Origin: Pararhizobium antarcticum
GTDB lineage: Bacteria; Pseudomonadota; Alphaproteobacteria; Rhizobiales; Rhizobiaceae
Assembly: GCF_001885585.1 (NCBI RefSeq)
Contig: NZ_LSRP01000001.1
Location: 186,001 to 250,000 of the forward strand
Reading direction: 5' to 3'
DNA length: 64,000 nucleotides
The position numbers were made by a program, and so were the translations under genes. The notes under the pieces are model-generated. The model did not search any database. It was not told the DNA's origin and worked only from the letters and a program-made list of their open reading frames with translations. Positions 8,579-18,700 of this stretch are shown here, piece after piece (the first letter of the stretch is position 1; each line of letters starts with the position of its first letter).

Positions 8579-10114
8579 ATGACCCTAATTCTTCAGCCGG
8601 GCTCAGTCCCGCTTTCGACACTCGAAACCATCTACTGGACCGGCGAGCCCGCCCGGCTCGATCCGTCCTTCGACAAGGGTATCGAAAAGGCCGCCGCCCG
8701 CATCGCCGAGATCGCTGCCGGCAACGCGCCGGTCTACGGCATCAACACCGGCTTCGGCAAACTGGCGAGCATCCGGATCGACGCCGCCGATGTCGCCACC
8801 CTGCAGCGTAACCTGATCCTGTCGCATTGCTGCGGCGTCGGCCAGCCGCTGGCCGAAAACATCGTCCGGCTGATCATGGCTCTGAAGCTTGTCTCGCTCG
8901 GCCGTGGCGCATCCGGTGTGCGGATCGAACTCGTCCGCCTGATCGAGGGCATGCTCGACAAAGGCATCATCCCGGTCATTCCCGAAAAGGGCTCCGTCGG
9001 CGCCTCCGGCGATCTGGCGCCGCTTGCGCATATGGCTGCTGTTATGATGGGTGAAGGCGAGGCCGTATTCAACGGCGAACAGCTGGATGGCGTAACTGCC
9101 TTATCACGCGCTGGGCTAACCCCGGTCGTGCTGGCCGCCAAGGAAGGTTTAGCGCTGATCAACGGTACGCAGGTTTCCACCGCGCTGGCGCTCGCCGGGC
9201 TGTTTCGCGCCCACCGCGCCGCGCAGTCGGCGCTGATCACCGGCGCGCTGTCGACCGATGCGGCCATGGGCTCGTCGGCACCGTTTCATCCGGATATCCA
9301 CACGCTGCGCGGCCACAAGGGCCAGATCGACGCGGCCGCAGCGCTTCGCGGCCTGCTCCAGGGATCGGTGATCCGCGAAAGCCATATCGATGGCGACGAA
9401 CGCGTTCAGGACCCCTATTGCATCCGCTGCCAGCCGCAGGTCGACGGCGCCTGCCTCGATCTGCTGCGCTCGGTTGCCCGAACGCTGGAAATCGAGGCCA
9501 ATGCCGTCACCGACAATCCGCTGGTCCTGTCCGACAATTCCGTCGTCTCCGGCGGCAATTTTCACGCCGAACCGGTTGCCTTTGCCGCCGACCAGATTGC
9601 CCTTGCCGTCTGCGAAATCGGCGCGATCGCACAGCGCCGCATCGCGCTTCTGGTCGACCCCGCTCTATCCTACGGGCTCCCGGCCTTCCTCGCCAAGACA
9701 CCCGGCCTCAACTCCGGCCTGATGATCGCCGAAGTCACCTCCGCTGCGCTCATGTCGGAAAACAAGCAAATGTCGCACCCGGCATCGGTCGATTCCACCC
9801 CGACCTCGGCAAACCAGGAAGACCATGTCTCCATGGCCTGCCACGGCGCCCGCCGCCTGCTGCAGATGACCGACAACCTCTTTGCCATCATCGGAATCGA
9901 GGCGCTGACAGCCGCGCAAGGCATCGATTTCCGTACGCCACTCACCACAAGTCCAGAATTGAACAAGGCGATCGCCGCGATCCGCGCCGTTGTCCCGACA
10001 CTGGAGGTCGACCGCTACATGGCGACCGACCTCAAGGCGGCGAGCGACCTGGTTGCGTCCGGCAGGCTGAACGATGCGGTGTCGACAGGCATTCTGCCGG
10101 TTCTGGAGGCTTGA
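8579..10114 (+). CDS. hutH: Histidine ammonia-lyase
   Basis: 511 residues from the ATG at 8579. A start at 8543 in the same frame is possible, but the internal one gives the usual family N-terminus. YGINTGFG is at about residues 53-60, and the Ala142-Ser143-Gly144 triad in [16 protein letters not shown] cyclises to the MIO electrophile. Further signatures include TDNPLV and [17 protein letters not shown]. The enzyme deaminates L-histidine to trans-urocanate. A diverged second copy of its last ~46 codons lies just downstream (10237-10377), which suggests past recombination at this gene end. Confidence 0.96.
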   Translation: MTLILQPGSVPLSTLETIYWTGEPARLDPSFDKGIEKAAARIAEIAAGNAPVYGINTGFGKLASIRIDAADVATLQRNLILSHCCGVGQPLAENIVRLIMALKLVSLGRGASGVRIELVRLIEGMLDKGIIPVIPEKGSVGASGDLAPLAHMAAVMMGEGEAVFNGEQLDGVTALSRAGLTPVVLAAKEGLALINGTQVSTALALAGLFRAHRAAQSALITGALSTDAAMGSSAPFHPDIHTLRGHKGQIDAAAALRGLLQGSVIRESHIDGDERVQDPYCIRCQPQVDGACLDLLRSVARTLEIEANAVTDNPLVLSDNSVVSGGNFHAEPVAFAADQIALAVCEIGAIAQRRIALLVDPALSYGLPAFLAKTPGLNSGLMIAEVTSAALMSENKQMSHPASVDSTPTSANQEDHVSMACHGARRLLQMTDNLFAIIGIEALTAAQGIDFRTPLTTSPELNKAIAAIRAVVPTLEVDRYMATDLKAASDLVASGRLNDAVSTGILPVLEA

Positions 10115-10164
10115 GGATGATCGCCAAGCACCCCTGCCCAAGTTCAGACGGGTACCGACCGAAA

Positions 10165-10236
10165 GCGACGGCACGCTCCCTCTTCTCCCCAACGGGGAGA
10201 AGTGCCGAGCGCATGCGAGGCGATGAGGGGGGCTTT
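10165..10236. repeat. Palindromic intergenic repeat, RIME-like
   Basis: The core is CTTCTCCCC-AAC-GGGGAGAAG at 10182-10202, flanked by a GC-rich stretch ending in GATGAGGGGG. This resembles the TTCTCCCC/GGGGAGAA palindromic mosaic elements scattered through Rhizobiaceae intergenic regions (recognised from memory, not searched). It sits exactly between intact hutH and the hutH remnant. There is no coding content. Confidence 0.6.
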
Positions 10237-10377
10237 GCCGCGATCCGCGCCGTGGTACCGACGCTCGAGGTGGACCGTTACATGGCGACCGATCTTAAGG
10301 CAGCAAGTGAACTCGTTGGTTCGGGTGGGCTGAATGCTGCAGTTTCCGCTGGCATCCTGCCGGTTCTGGAGGGTTGA
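10237..10377 (+). pseudogene. Remnant of a second hutH 3' end
   Basis: Translation gives [20 protein letters not shown], then [20 protein letters not shown] and LPVLEG, then stop. This matches the last 46 residues of intact hutH at about 40 of 46 positions. Most nucleotide differences are at third codon positions, so the copy diverged while under protein-level selection and is not a recent tandem duplication. It has no start, no catalytic region and no upstream hutH sequence. Its left edge abuts the RIME-like repeat. It is best read as the leftover end of a homologous hutH after recombination or replacement. Confidence 0.85.
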
Positions 10378-10427
10378 TATGAGCAGGCTGCCAATCTTTC
10401 CATTTTTTGGACGAAACCGAGCCACAC

Positions 10428-10566
10428 CCGTCATTCCTGTACTTGTCACAGGAATCCAGCCACGGCGCGTCTGCGCCGTGAACGATGTCCTTTCGCAACT
10501 GGAAGAGTTCTCCGCGCCCAAAGACTTGGGCGCACTGGATTCCTGTGACGAGCACTGGAATGACGG
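10428..10566. repeat. 139-base element with long terminal inverted repeats
   Basis: The left arm (10428-10459) and right arm (10535-10566) are 32-base inverted repeats matching at 29 of 32 positions. Each contains CGTCATTCC at the outer end and CACAGGAATCCAG at the inner end. The interior has smaller palindromes (CGGCGCGTCTGCGCCG and GCGCCCAAAGACTTGGGCGC). There is no ORF of note. The form matches short palindromic repeats seen in rhizobial genomes or a tiny MITE-like element. It lies 42 bases upstream of hutG, within the hut operon. Confidence 0.7.
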
Positions 10567-10608
10567 AGGAGTTGGATACCTTTCGCAAGCCACCGAAAGG
10601 GTATTTCA

Positions 10609-11433
10609 ATGACGGGCACCATCGCCGAAATCACCCAAGGCACATCCCCCGTCATCCTCGGCTTCCCGCACACAGGGACCGAAGTCCCGGCTGCCATCCG
10701 GGACCGCCTCAACGACAACGGCCGAATCCTCGCCGATACCGACTGGCACATCCACCATCTCTATGCCGGACTGCTGCCCGATGTGACAACGGTGCGCGCC
10801 ACGTTCCATCGCTACGTGATCGACGCCAATCGCGATCCGGATGGTCTCAGCCTCTATCCCGGCCAGAACACGACCGGGCTTATTCCGGCAACCGATTTCG
10901 ACGGCGTGCCGATCTGGAACCCCGGCGACGAGCCGACAAACGCCGATACCACCGCCCGGCTTGCCGATTTTCATGCGCCGTACCATGCAGCCCTTGCAGC
11001 GGAGATCGCGCGGGTCAAAGCCATTCACGGCATTGCCGTGCTCTATGATTGCCATTCGATCCGCTCGCGCATCCCTTTTCTCTTCGAGGGCAAGCTGCCG
11101 AATTTCAACATCGGCACCGACAGCGGCAGAACCTGCGATCCGACGATCGAGGCTGCGACCTTCGATCTGGTGTCCCAGGCTGGCGGCTATAGCAGCATTC
11201 TGAACGGACGCTTCAAGGGTGGCTGGACGACGCGCCATTACGGCCGGCCTGAAACCGGCGTTCACGCCATCCAGATGGAACTGGCGCAATCCACCCATCT
11301 CACCTCCGAGACGCCGCCCTTCACCTATGACGAAGCCAAGGCGGCCGGACTTCGCATCCACCTCAAAGACATTCTCACGCGCATCGAGACATCGGCGCTG
11401 ACACTGGCTCACACCACAAGGGGACCCCAATGA
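10609..11433 (+). CDS. hutG: N-formylglutamate deformylase
   Basis: 274 residues with the N-formylglutamate amidohydrolase fold: [10 protein letters not shown] near residue 20, a [11 protein letters not shown] segment, and [11 protein letters not shown] with the metal-binding Asp/His pair. It hydrolyses N-formyl-L-glutamate to L-glutamate and formate, the last step of Hut pathway II after HutF. The start is just downstream of the repeat element, with GAAAGGG as a possible ribosome binding site. Its stop overlaps the hutU start (ATGA at 11430-11433). Confidence 0.94.
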   Translation: MTGTIAEITQGTSPVILGFPHTGTEVPAAIRDRLNDNGRILADTDWHIHHLYAGLLPDVTTVRATFHRYVIDANRDPDGLSLYPGQNTTGLIPATDFDGVPIWNPGDEPTNADTTARLADFHAPYHAALAAEIARVKAIHGIAVLYDCHSIRSRIPFLFEGKLPNFNIGTDSGRTCDPTIEAATFDLVSQAGGYSSILNGRFKGGWTTRHYGRPETGVHAIQMELAQSTHLTSETPPFTYDEAKAAGLRIHLKDILTRIETSALTLAHTTRGPQ

Positions 11434-13103
11434 CCAATCCTCGTCACAACATCCGCGACGTGCGCGCCGCACGCGGCACGGAACTCTCGGCGAAATCCTG
11501 GATGACCGAAGCACCGCTTCGCATGCTGATGAACAATCTCGATCCGGAAGTCGCTGAAAATCCGCACGAACTGGTCGTCTATGGCGGCATCGGTCGTGCA
11601 GCCCGCACCTGGGCCGATTTCGACAAGATCGTCGAGACGTTGCGCGATCTCAACGAAGACGAGACGCTGATGGTGCAGTCCGGCAAGCCGGTCGGTGTCT
11701 TCCGCACCCACAAGGATGCACCGCGCGTTCTGATCGCCAATTCCAACCTCGTGCCCCATTGGGCGACCTGGGATCATTTCAACGAACTGGATAAGAAGGG
11801 TCTTGCGATGTACGGCCAGATGACCGCCGGTTCGTGGATCTACATCGGCAGCCAGGGCATCGTGCAGGGCACCTACGAAACCTTCGTCGAAGCCGGCCGC
11901 CAGCATTACAATGGCAACCTCACGGGCAAATGGGTCCTGACCGGCGGCCTCGGCGGGATGGGTGGCGCCCAGCCGCTGGCGGCCGTCATGGCCGGCGCCT
12001 GCTGCCTCGCCGTTGAGTGCAACCCCGAGTCCATCGATTTTCGCCTGCGCACCCGTTATGTCGATGCGCGCGCCGAAACGCTGGACGAAGCCATGGAGAT
12101 GATCGAGCGCTGGACCGCGGCCGGCGAGGCCAAGTCGGTCGGCCTGCTCGGCAACTGCGCCGACATCCTGCCGGAAATGGTCCGTCGCGGCATCCGCCCC
12201 GACATGGTCACCGACCAGACCTCCGCCCACGACCCTGTTAACGGCTACCTGCCGAAGGGCTGGACCATGGCGGAGTGGAAGGAAAAGCGCGAAAGCGACC
12301 CGAAGGCCGTGGAAAAGGCTGCACGCGCTTCGATGCGCGAGCATGTCGAGGCGATGATCGCCTTCCAGGACAGGGGCATCCCGACCTTCGACTATGGCAA
12401 TAACATCCGCCAGGTGGCGAAGGATGAAGGCCTCGAAAACGCCTTCGCCTTTCCCGGTTTTGTGCCCGCCTATATCCGGCCGCTGTTCTGCCGCGGCATC
12501 GGTCCGTTCCGCTGGGCTGCCCTCTCGGGCGATCCGGAAGATATCCGCAAGACGGACGCCAAGGTCAAGGAACTGACGCCCGGCAACAAACACCTGCACA
12601 ACTGGCTCGACATGGCCGCCGAACGCATCGCCTTCCAGGGCCTGCCGGCACGCATCTGCTGGGTCGGCCTAGGCGATCGCCACCGGCTTGGCCTCGCCTT
12701 CAACGAAATGGTCCGGAGCGGCGAATTGTCGGCCCCGGTGGTCATCGGCCGCGACCATCTCGATTCAGGCTCCGTCGCCTCGCCCAACCGCGAGACCGAA
12801 GCGATGAAAGACGGCTCCGATGCCGTTTCCGACTGGCCGCTGCTCAACGCCCTGCTCAACACCGCATCCGGCGCCACCTGGGTCTCGCTGCACCACGGCG
12901 GCGGCGTCGGCATGGGTTTCTCGCAGCATTCCGGTGTCGTCATCTGCGCCGATGGCACCGACGATGCAGCCCGCCGCCTCGACCGCGTCCTCTGGAACGA
13001 TCCGGCGACCGGCGTCATGCGCCATGCCGATGCCGGCTACGACATTGCACTCGATTGTGCCCGGGAAAAAGGTCTGCGCCTGCCGGGCATTCTGAGCAAC
13101 TGA
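11430..13103 (+). CDS. hutU: Urocanate hydratase
   Basis: 557 residues, the standard HutU length. Hallmarks visible include [30 protein letters not shown] (NAD+ binding), DQTSAHDP and [16 protein letters not shown]. The cytoplasmic enzyme uses tightly bound NAD+ as an electrophile to hydrate urocanate to 4-imidazolone-5-propionate. It overlaps hutG by four bases and is followed within five bases by hutD, so it lies inside the hutIHGUD operon. Confidence 0.96.
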   Translation: MTNPRHNIRDVRAARGTELSAKSWMTEAPLRMLMNNLDPEVAENPHELVVYGGIGRAARTWADFDKIVETLRDLNEDETLMVQSGKPVGVFRTHKDAPRVLIANSNLVPHWATWDHFNELDKKGLAMYGQMTAGSWIYIGSQGIVQGTYETFVEAGRQHYNGNLTGKWVLTGGLGGMGGAQPLAAVMAGACCLAVECNPESIDFRLRTRYVDARAETLDEAMEMIERWTAAGEAKSVGLLGNCADILPEMVRRGIRPDMVTDQTSAHDPVNGYLPKGWTMAEWKEKRESDPKAVEKAARASMREHVEAMIAFQDRGIPTFDYGNNIRQVAKDEGLENAFAFPGFVPAYIRPLFCRGIGPFRWAALSGDPEDIRKTDAKVKELTPGNKHLHNWLDMAAERIAFQGLPARICWVGLGDRHRLGLAFNEMVRSGELSAPVVIGRDHLDSGSVASPNRETEAMKDGSDAVSDWPLLNALLNTASGATWVSLHHGGGVGMGFSQHSGVVICADGTDDAARRLDRVLWNDPATGVMRHADAGYDIALDCAREKGLRLPGILSN

Positions 13104-13107
13104 GGTG

Positions 13108-13701
13108 ATGGTCGCGACCACGAACGGGTCCGTGCATATCCTGCGACACAGGGACTACCGGACCATGCCCTGGAAGAACGGCGGCGGCTTCACCACCGAA
13201 GTCGCCGTTTTTCCCGAAGAGAGCGATTTAGCCGGTTTCGACTGGCGGATCAGCATGGCCGTCGTTTCCATGGACGGGCCGTTTTCGACCTTTCCGGACA
13301 TCGATCGCACGCTGCTCCTCCTCGAAGGCAAGGGCATGGACCTTGCAATCGGCGATCAGCCACCGGTCAGCCTGACCACCGCTTCGCAGCCATTCGCCTT
13401 TGCCGCAGACAGGGCGACGACGGCAAGGCTGGCCGCTGGTCCAATCACCGACCTCAATGTCATGACCCGTCGCGGACGCTGGACACATCACGTGGAGCGG
13501 CTGACCATTGATGGCCGGCTGGACCTGCAAAGCGGTGATCATACCATGCTCTTGCTTGCGCTATCGCCGGTCTTGCTCGACGTCGGAAGCGGCAGAACGG
13601 ACCCTCTCGAAAGGCTGGATTGCGCCCTGATCGGCCACAGGGTGACGGTCGATGCGAAAGGGCATGCTGAGATCTGCATCATCCGGCTGAGAGCGGTCTG
13701 A
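13108..13701 (+). CDS. hutD: HutD family protein
   Basis: 197 residues from the ATG at 13108; a GTG at 13105 is an alternative and both sit right after the hutU stop. The N-terminus PWKNGGGFTTEVAVFPE followed by FDWRISMAVVSMDGPFSTFPDIDRT is characteristic of HutD, a double-cupin-like protein. Pseudomonas work links it to fine-tuning of hut expression, perhaps by binding a pathway intermediate such as formylglutamate. It closes the plus-strand hut operon, convergent with the tetR gene. Confidence 0.88.
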   Translation: MVATTNGSVHILRHRDYRTMPWKNGGGFTTEVAVFPEESDLAGFDWRISMAVVSMDGPFSTFPDIDRTLLLLEGKGMDLAIGDQPPVSLTTASQPFAFAADRATTARLAAGPITDLNVMTRRGRWTHHVERLTIDGRLDLQSGDHTMLLLALSPVLLDVGSGRTDPLERLDCALIGHRVTVDAKGHAEICIIRLRAV

Positions 13702-13749
13702 GGTCCCGTCAAAGTCGTCGCGTCGGCTTCCTCGACGACAAACAGCAAT

Positions 13750-14331
13750 CTATTTCGGCCAGCACTGCAGGGCCATGTCTATGACCTTGTACAAGGCGGC
13801 ACGATCGGCTCCCGACGCCGCCTGAACCGCCGTGCCCTGCGTCACCGTCATGATGTACCGGGCAAGATCAATTGGCGAACAGGCATCTGGAAAATCGCCC
13901 TCGCGATCGGCGCGTTCGAAGCGGTCTGCCAGAGCCTGCTCGACGCGACGCCGGCTTTCAATCAGGCATTTCTGGATTTCAGCGGCTGCCTCGCTGCAGG
14001 CCAAGGCACCATTGATGCCGAGACAACCGTTCGGATTGCACTCGGACGTCTGTAAATCGGCATAGCCCTTCAGGACGCGTTCGGCGACAGAGCGCGCCTT
14101 GGGATCCTCAAGAGCCTCGCGAAAAAACACCATCTGGTTCTGCTCGTAGCGATCCAGAGCCTTCAGAAACAACTCTTCCTTGTTGCCGAAAAAGCCGTAG
14201 AGGCTGGGGCGGGTAATACCCATTCCCTCTGTCAGATCCGTCAGAGACGTGCCTTCGTAGCCTTTTCGCCAGAACAGCTCCATCGCCGTCTGCAGGGCTT
14301 CATCGACATCGAACTCTCTGGGCCGTCCCAT
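13750..14331 (-). CDS. TetR-family repressor of the adjacent RND pump
   Basis: 193 residues. The N-terminal TetR helix-turn-helix covers about residues 10-55 (ALQTAMELFWRKGYEGTSLT through GITRPSLYGFFGNKEELF). The C-terminal ligand domain has CNPNGCLGINGALACSEAAAEIQ, a segment typical of one AcrR-like group, with two nearby cysteines that could be redox-sensitive. It is divergent from the RND operon, and two TACCGnnCGGTA-type palindromes lie in the shared promoter. Autoregulation plus repression of the efflux genes is the likely role. Confidence 0.88.
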   Translation of the reverse strand: MGRPREFDVDEALQTAMELFWRKGYEGTSLTDLTEGMGITRPSLYGFFGNKEELFLKALDRYEQNQMVFFREALEDPKARSVAERVLKGYADLQTSECNPNGCLGINGALACSEAAAEIQKCLIESRRRVEQALADRFERADREGDFPDACSPIDLARYIMTVTQGTAVQAASGADRAALYKVIDMALQCWPK

Positions 14332-14349
14332 TTTTCACATCCTCCCTAT

Positions 14350-14369
14350 TTTATACCGATCGGTATAAA
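14350..14369. promoter_or_regulatory. TetR operator, site 1
   Basis: A perfect 20-base palindrome centred on ATACCGATCGGTAT, 19 bases upstream of the tetR start. It is directly followed on the plus strand by a good -35 (TTGACA, 14376-14381), with a T/A-rich -10 about 17 bases on (TTATTT, 14399-14404). This arrangement suits repression of both tetR and the pump promoter. Confidence 0.75.
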
Positions 14370-14407
14370 ATTCTATTGACAACAATGCACCCCCGATCTT
14401 ATTTCTA

Positions 14408-14419
14408 TACCGACCGGTA
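14408..14419. promoter_or_regulatory. TetR operator, site 2
   Basis: TACCGACCGGTA is an imperfect version of the first palindrome (core TACCG/CGGTA). It overlaps or immediately follows the predicted -10 of the efflux promoter. Two sites flanking one promoter suggest occlusion by two TetR dimers. Confidence 0.7.
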
Positions 14420-14503
14420 CTGAACGTCAATGCGCCTGCATGCCACCCCCGTGCAAAGCGCACCGTACCCAGACAATAGCGTCAGAAACAAGGATAGATC
14501 CCG

Positions 14504-15736
14504 ATGTCTCTTGCAAACATCAGACGGAAGCTCTTGACCACAGGCCTGGCACTGACTGTTGCCATCCTTGCGCCTGCCCTGGTCTTCGACCTTACCGGCA
14601 CACCCGCAGGCAACGGCAATGCAGCAGCGGAAACCGCAGCGGCTCCGCCGGCCGTGCCGGTATCGGTTGCGATCGTCGAAGCAAAGCCGATCACCCAATG
14701 GAGCGAATTCTCCGGCCGCCTCGAAGCGGTCGACCATGTCGAACTGCGCTCCCGCGTCGCCGGCGCCATCCAGGAAGTGCATTTCAAGGAAGGCGCCATC
14801 GTCCGGAAAGGCGACCTTCTGGTCACGATCGATCCTGCGCCGTTTGAGGCGGAAGCGGCCCGCGCCCACGCGGCCGTGGCTGCTGCAGAGGCGCGTGCGT
14901 CGCTGGCCCGGACCGAGCTGAAGCGTGGAAAGCAGCTTCTCGAATCCGCCGCCGTCTCGCAGAGCGACTACGACCAGCGCATCAATGGGCAGGCCGGAGC
15001 GCAGGCTGACCTCGAAGCGGCCCGCGCCGTGTTGCAATCGGCACTGCTCAACCTCGGCTACACGCAGATTCGCGCACCGATCACCGGCCGCATCGGCAAA
15101 ATCGAGGTGACGCCGGGCAATCTGATTGCCTCTGGCCCCTCCTCCCCGGTCCTGACACAGCTTGTTTCGCTCAGCCCGATTTATGCCAGCTTCGAGGCGG
15201 ACGAGGACGTTGTTGCCGGTGTGCTTGCAGAACTTCCGGAAGGCCTCAACGCCCGCAACTTCCTCGATCGCATACCGGTCCGGATGGACGTGGCAGGCGC
15301 CAGCTCCGTCAAGGGCAGCCTGCAACTGATCGACAACAGCGTTGATCCGAAAAGTGGCACCATCCGGGTACGCGCGACATTCGACAATGCCGATGGCAAC
15401 CTTCTGCCCGGTCAGTTCGCGCGTCTCAGCATGGGCCAGGCAAAAGCCACCGATGCCGTTCTGGTGCATGAGCGCTCGATCGGCACGGACCAGAACAAGA
15501 AATTCGTGATGGTCGTGAAGCCGGACAATACCACCGAGTATCGCGAGATTTCGCTCGGCGCGAAATCCGACGGCCTGCGCATCGTCACCAGCGGCCTCCA
15601 GGCCAAGGAACGCATTGTCGTCAATGGCCTGCAGCGCATCCGGCCAGGCTCCCTCGTCGCACCTGAAATGGTGTCGATGACAACAGGCACCAGCACCGAG
15701 CTTCAGGCATCGATTGCCGAAACGGCCGGAAACTAG
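14504..15736 (+). CDS. RND efflux periplasmic adaptor (MexE/BepD-like)
   Basis: 410 residues of the HlyD/AcrA membrane-fusion family. The N-terminal hydrophobic segment is at about residues 10-30, with no lipobox cysteine, so the protein is probably anchored or exported by an uncleaved or Sec signal. The first lipoyl half-motif is GRLEAVDHVELRSRVAGAIQ, followed by an alanine-rich coiled-coil hairpin (about residues 105-180) and the second half around GYTQIRAPITGRIGKIEV. It links the inner-membrane pump to an outer-membrane channel. The pump gene follows 39 bases later, and no TolC-type gene is nearby. Confidence 0.92.
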   Translation: MSLANIRRKLLTTGLALTVAILAPALVFDLTGTPAGNGNAAAETAAAPPAVPVSVAIVEAKPITQWSEFSGRLEAVDHVELRSRVAGAIQEVHFKEGAIVRKGDLLVTIDPAPFEAEAARAHAAVAAAEARASLARTELKRGKQLLESAAVSQSDYDQRINGQAGAQADLEAARAVLQSALLNLGYTQIRAPITGRIGKIEVTPGNLIASGPSSPVLTQLVSLSPIYASFEADEDVVAGVLAELPEGLNARNFLDRIPVRMDVAGASSVKGSLQLIDNSVDPKSGTIRVRATFDNADGNLLPGQFARLSMGQAKATDAVLVHERSIGTDQNKKFVMVVKPDNTTEYREISLGAKSDGLRIVTSGLQAKERIVVNGLQRIRPGSLVAPEMVSMTTGTSTELQASIAETAGN

Positions 15737-15775
15737 GCCGTCTTCTTCAAACCACGCGAAAAGGCGGGTCGAGAT

Positions 15776-18700
15776 ATGAACATCTCCAAATTTTTCATCG
15801 ATCGCCCCGTTTTTGCGGGCGTCTTATCCTTCATGATCTTCATCGGCGGCCTGATTTCGCTGACTGTCATGCCGATTTCCGAATATCCGGACGTCGTGCC
15901 CCCCTCGATCGTTATTCGCGCCAACTATCCGGGCGCCAACCCCAAGGTTATCGCGGAGACGGTGGCGACGCCGCTTGAGGAAGCGATCAACGGCGTCGAG
16001 GGCATGCTCTACATGAGCAGCCAGGCGACCACAGACGGCCTGATGACGCTGACCGTCACCTTCAAGCTCGGCACCGATCCCGACCAGGCGCAGCAGCTTG
16101 TCCAGAACCGTGTCAGCCAGGCAGAACCGCGCCTTCCGGAAGAAGTCCGACGCCTCGGCGTGACGACCATCAAGAGCTCGCCAGACCTGATGATGGTGGT
16201 GCACCTGACCTCTCCCGAGGGTCGGTACGACATGACCTATCTGCGCAACTATGCGCTGATCAACGTCAAGGACCGGCTGGCCCGCATCGACGGCGTCGGA
16301 CAGGTGCAATTGTTCGGTTCCGGCGACTATTCCATGCGCATCTGGCTCGATCCCCAGAAGATGGCGCAGCTGGGCCTTTCGGCCTCCGACATCGTCAATG
16401 AAATCCGCGCCCAGAACATCCAGGCCGCCGCCGGCGTCATCGGCTCCTCGCCCAATCTTGAGGGCGTCGACCTGCAGCTCTCCGTCAATGCGCAGGGCCG
16501 CCTGCAGAGCGAAGAGGAATTCGGCGAGATCATCATCAAGACCAGTGCCTCCGGCGCCATCACCCGGCTGAGGGACGTCTCGCGTATCGAACTTGGCTCG
16601 GCCGAATATTCGCTGCGCTCGCTGCTCAACAACAAGCAGGCCGTCGCCATTCCGGTTTTCCAGGCGCCGGGCTCGAACGCCATCGAGATCGCCGATCAGG
16701 TCCGCAAGGTGATGGACGAAATCAAGACGACCATGCCGCAGGACGTTTCCTACGAGATCGTCTACGACACCACGCAGTTCGTGCGCGCTTCGATCGAGGC
16801 CGTGGTCGATACGCTACTGGAAGCCATCGTCCTCGTTGTCATCGTCGTCATCCTGTTCCTGCAGACCTGGCGCGCCTCGATCATTCCGCTGATCGCCGTT
16901 CCGGTGTCGATCGTCGGCACCTTCGCCGTGATGCAGATGTTCGGCTTCTCGATCAATGCGCTCAGCCTCTTCGGACTTGTCCTGGCCATCGGCATCGTTG
17001 TCGACGACGCGATCGTCGTGGTCGAAAACGTCGAGCGCAACATCGAAAACGGGCTTGCTCCGCGCGAAGCGACCTACAAGGCGATGACCGAAGTCTCCGG
17101 CCCGATCATCGCGATTGCGCTGGTGCTGGTCGCCGTCTTCGTGCCGCTTGCCTTCATCTCCGGCCTCACCGGCCAGTTCTACAAGCAGTTCGCACTGACC
17201 ATCGCCATCTCGACCGTCATCTCGGCCTTTAACTCGCTGACCCTGTCACCGGCATTGGCAGCGCTCCTGCTACAGTCCCATGACGCACCGAAGGACCGCC
17301 TGACGCGGGTGATGAACGGCCTGTTCGGCTGGCTGTTCCGGGGGTTCAATGCCGTGTTCACCCGTGGATCGAATGCCTATAGCGGCGGCGTGCGGCGCGT
17401 CATTTCGCGCAAGACGCTGATGATGGCGATCTATCTCGTGCTGATTGGCTCGACCGTTTTCCTGTTCAAGGCGGTGCCCGGCGGTTTCGTGCCGCCGCAG
17501 GACAAGCAGTATCTCGTCGGGTTCACGCAGCTGCCGGACGGCGCCTCGCTGGATCGAACGGAAGACGTGATCCGCCGCATCAGCGATATCGCCCTCAAGG
17601 TACCCGGCGTCGAAAGCGCCATCGCCTTTCCGGGCCTGTCGATCAACGGCTTCACCAACTCGTCGAATGCCGGCATCGTCTTCCTGTCGCTCAAACCCTT
17701 CGAGGAACGCACCACGCCGGATCTTTCGGCCGGTGCCATTGCCGGACGGCTCAACCAGGAACTCGGCGTGATCCAGGAAAGTTTCAGCGCCATCTTCCCG
17801 CCGCCACCGGTGCAGGGGCTCGGCGCGATCGGCGGTTTCAAGCTGCAGATCGAAGACCGCAACGGCCTCGGTTACGAGGCGCTCGACGGGGCCGTGAAGG
17901 CTTTCCTCGCCAAGGCCTATGCGACGCCGGAACTCGTCGGCATGTTCTCCAGCTATCAGGTCAACGTTCCGCAACTCTACGCCGACGTCGACCGCGCCAA
18001 GGCGCGTCAGCTGAACGTGCCCCTGCCGGACATCTTCAATACGTTGCAGATCTATCTCGGCTCGGTCTATGTCAACGACTTCAACAAGTTCGGCCGGACC
18101 TATTCCGTGCGCGTCCAGGCGGATGCTGCATACCGGGCGCAGGCGGAGGACATCGGCAAGCTCGAAGTCCGCTCGACATCAGGCGAGATGATCCCGCTGT
18201 CGGCCCTGCTCAACGTCACCTCCAGCGCCGGCCCCGAACGCGCCATGCGCTACAACGGCTTCCTCTCGGCCGACATCAACGGCAATGCGGCCCCCGGCGT
18301 ATCGTCGGGACAGGCGCGCGCCATTGTCGAGCAGATCGCAGCCGACACGCTGCCGGCCGGCATCAGCTTCGAATGGACGGAACTGACCTATCAGGAGATC
18401 ATCGCCGGCAATTCCGGCCTGCTGATCTTCCCGCTGTCGATCCTCCTGGTTTTCCTCGTGCTGGCCGCCCAGTATGAAAGCCTGTCGCTGCCCTTGTCGA
18501 TCGTCATGATCGTGCCGCTTGGCATTCTCGCCGCGCTCTTCGGCGTCTGGCTGACAGGGGGAGACAACAACGTCTTCACCCAGATCGGTCTGATCGTTCT
18601 TGTCGGCCTCTCGGCGAAAAACGCCATCCTGATCGTCGAGTTTGCCCGTGAGCTGGAATTCGAAGGTGCCAAGCCCTTCGACGCCGTCATCACCGCAAGC

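Noticed and set aside
10115-10377. The hutH-like frame after hutH as a functional gene
   Set aside because: Only the last ~46 codons are homologous, and there is no start codon context or active-site region.
10165-10566. Insertion sequence between hutH and hutG
   Set aside because: No transposase frame or target duplication is seen; the elements are short palindromic repeats only.
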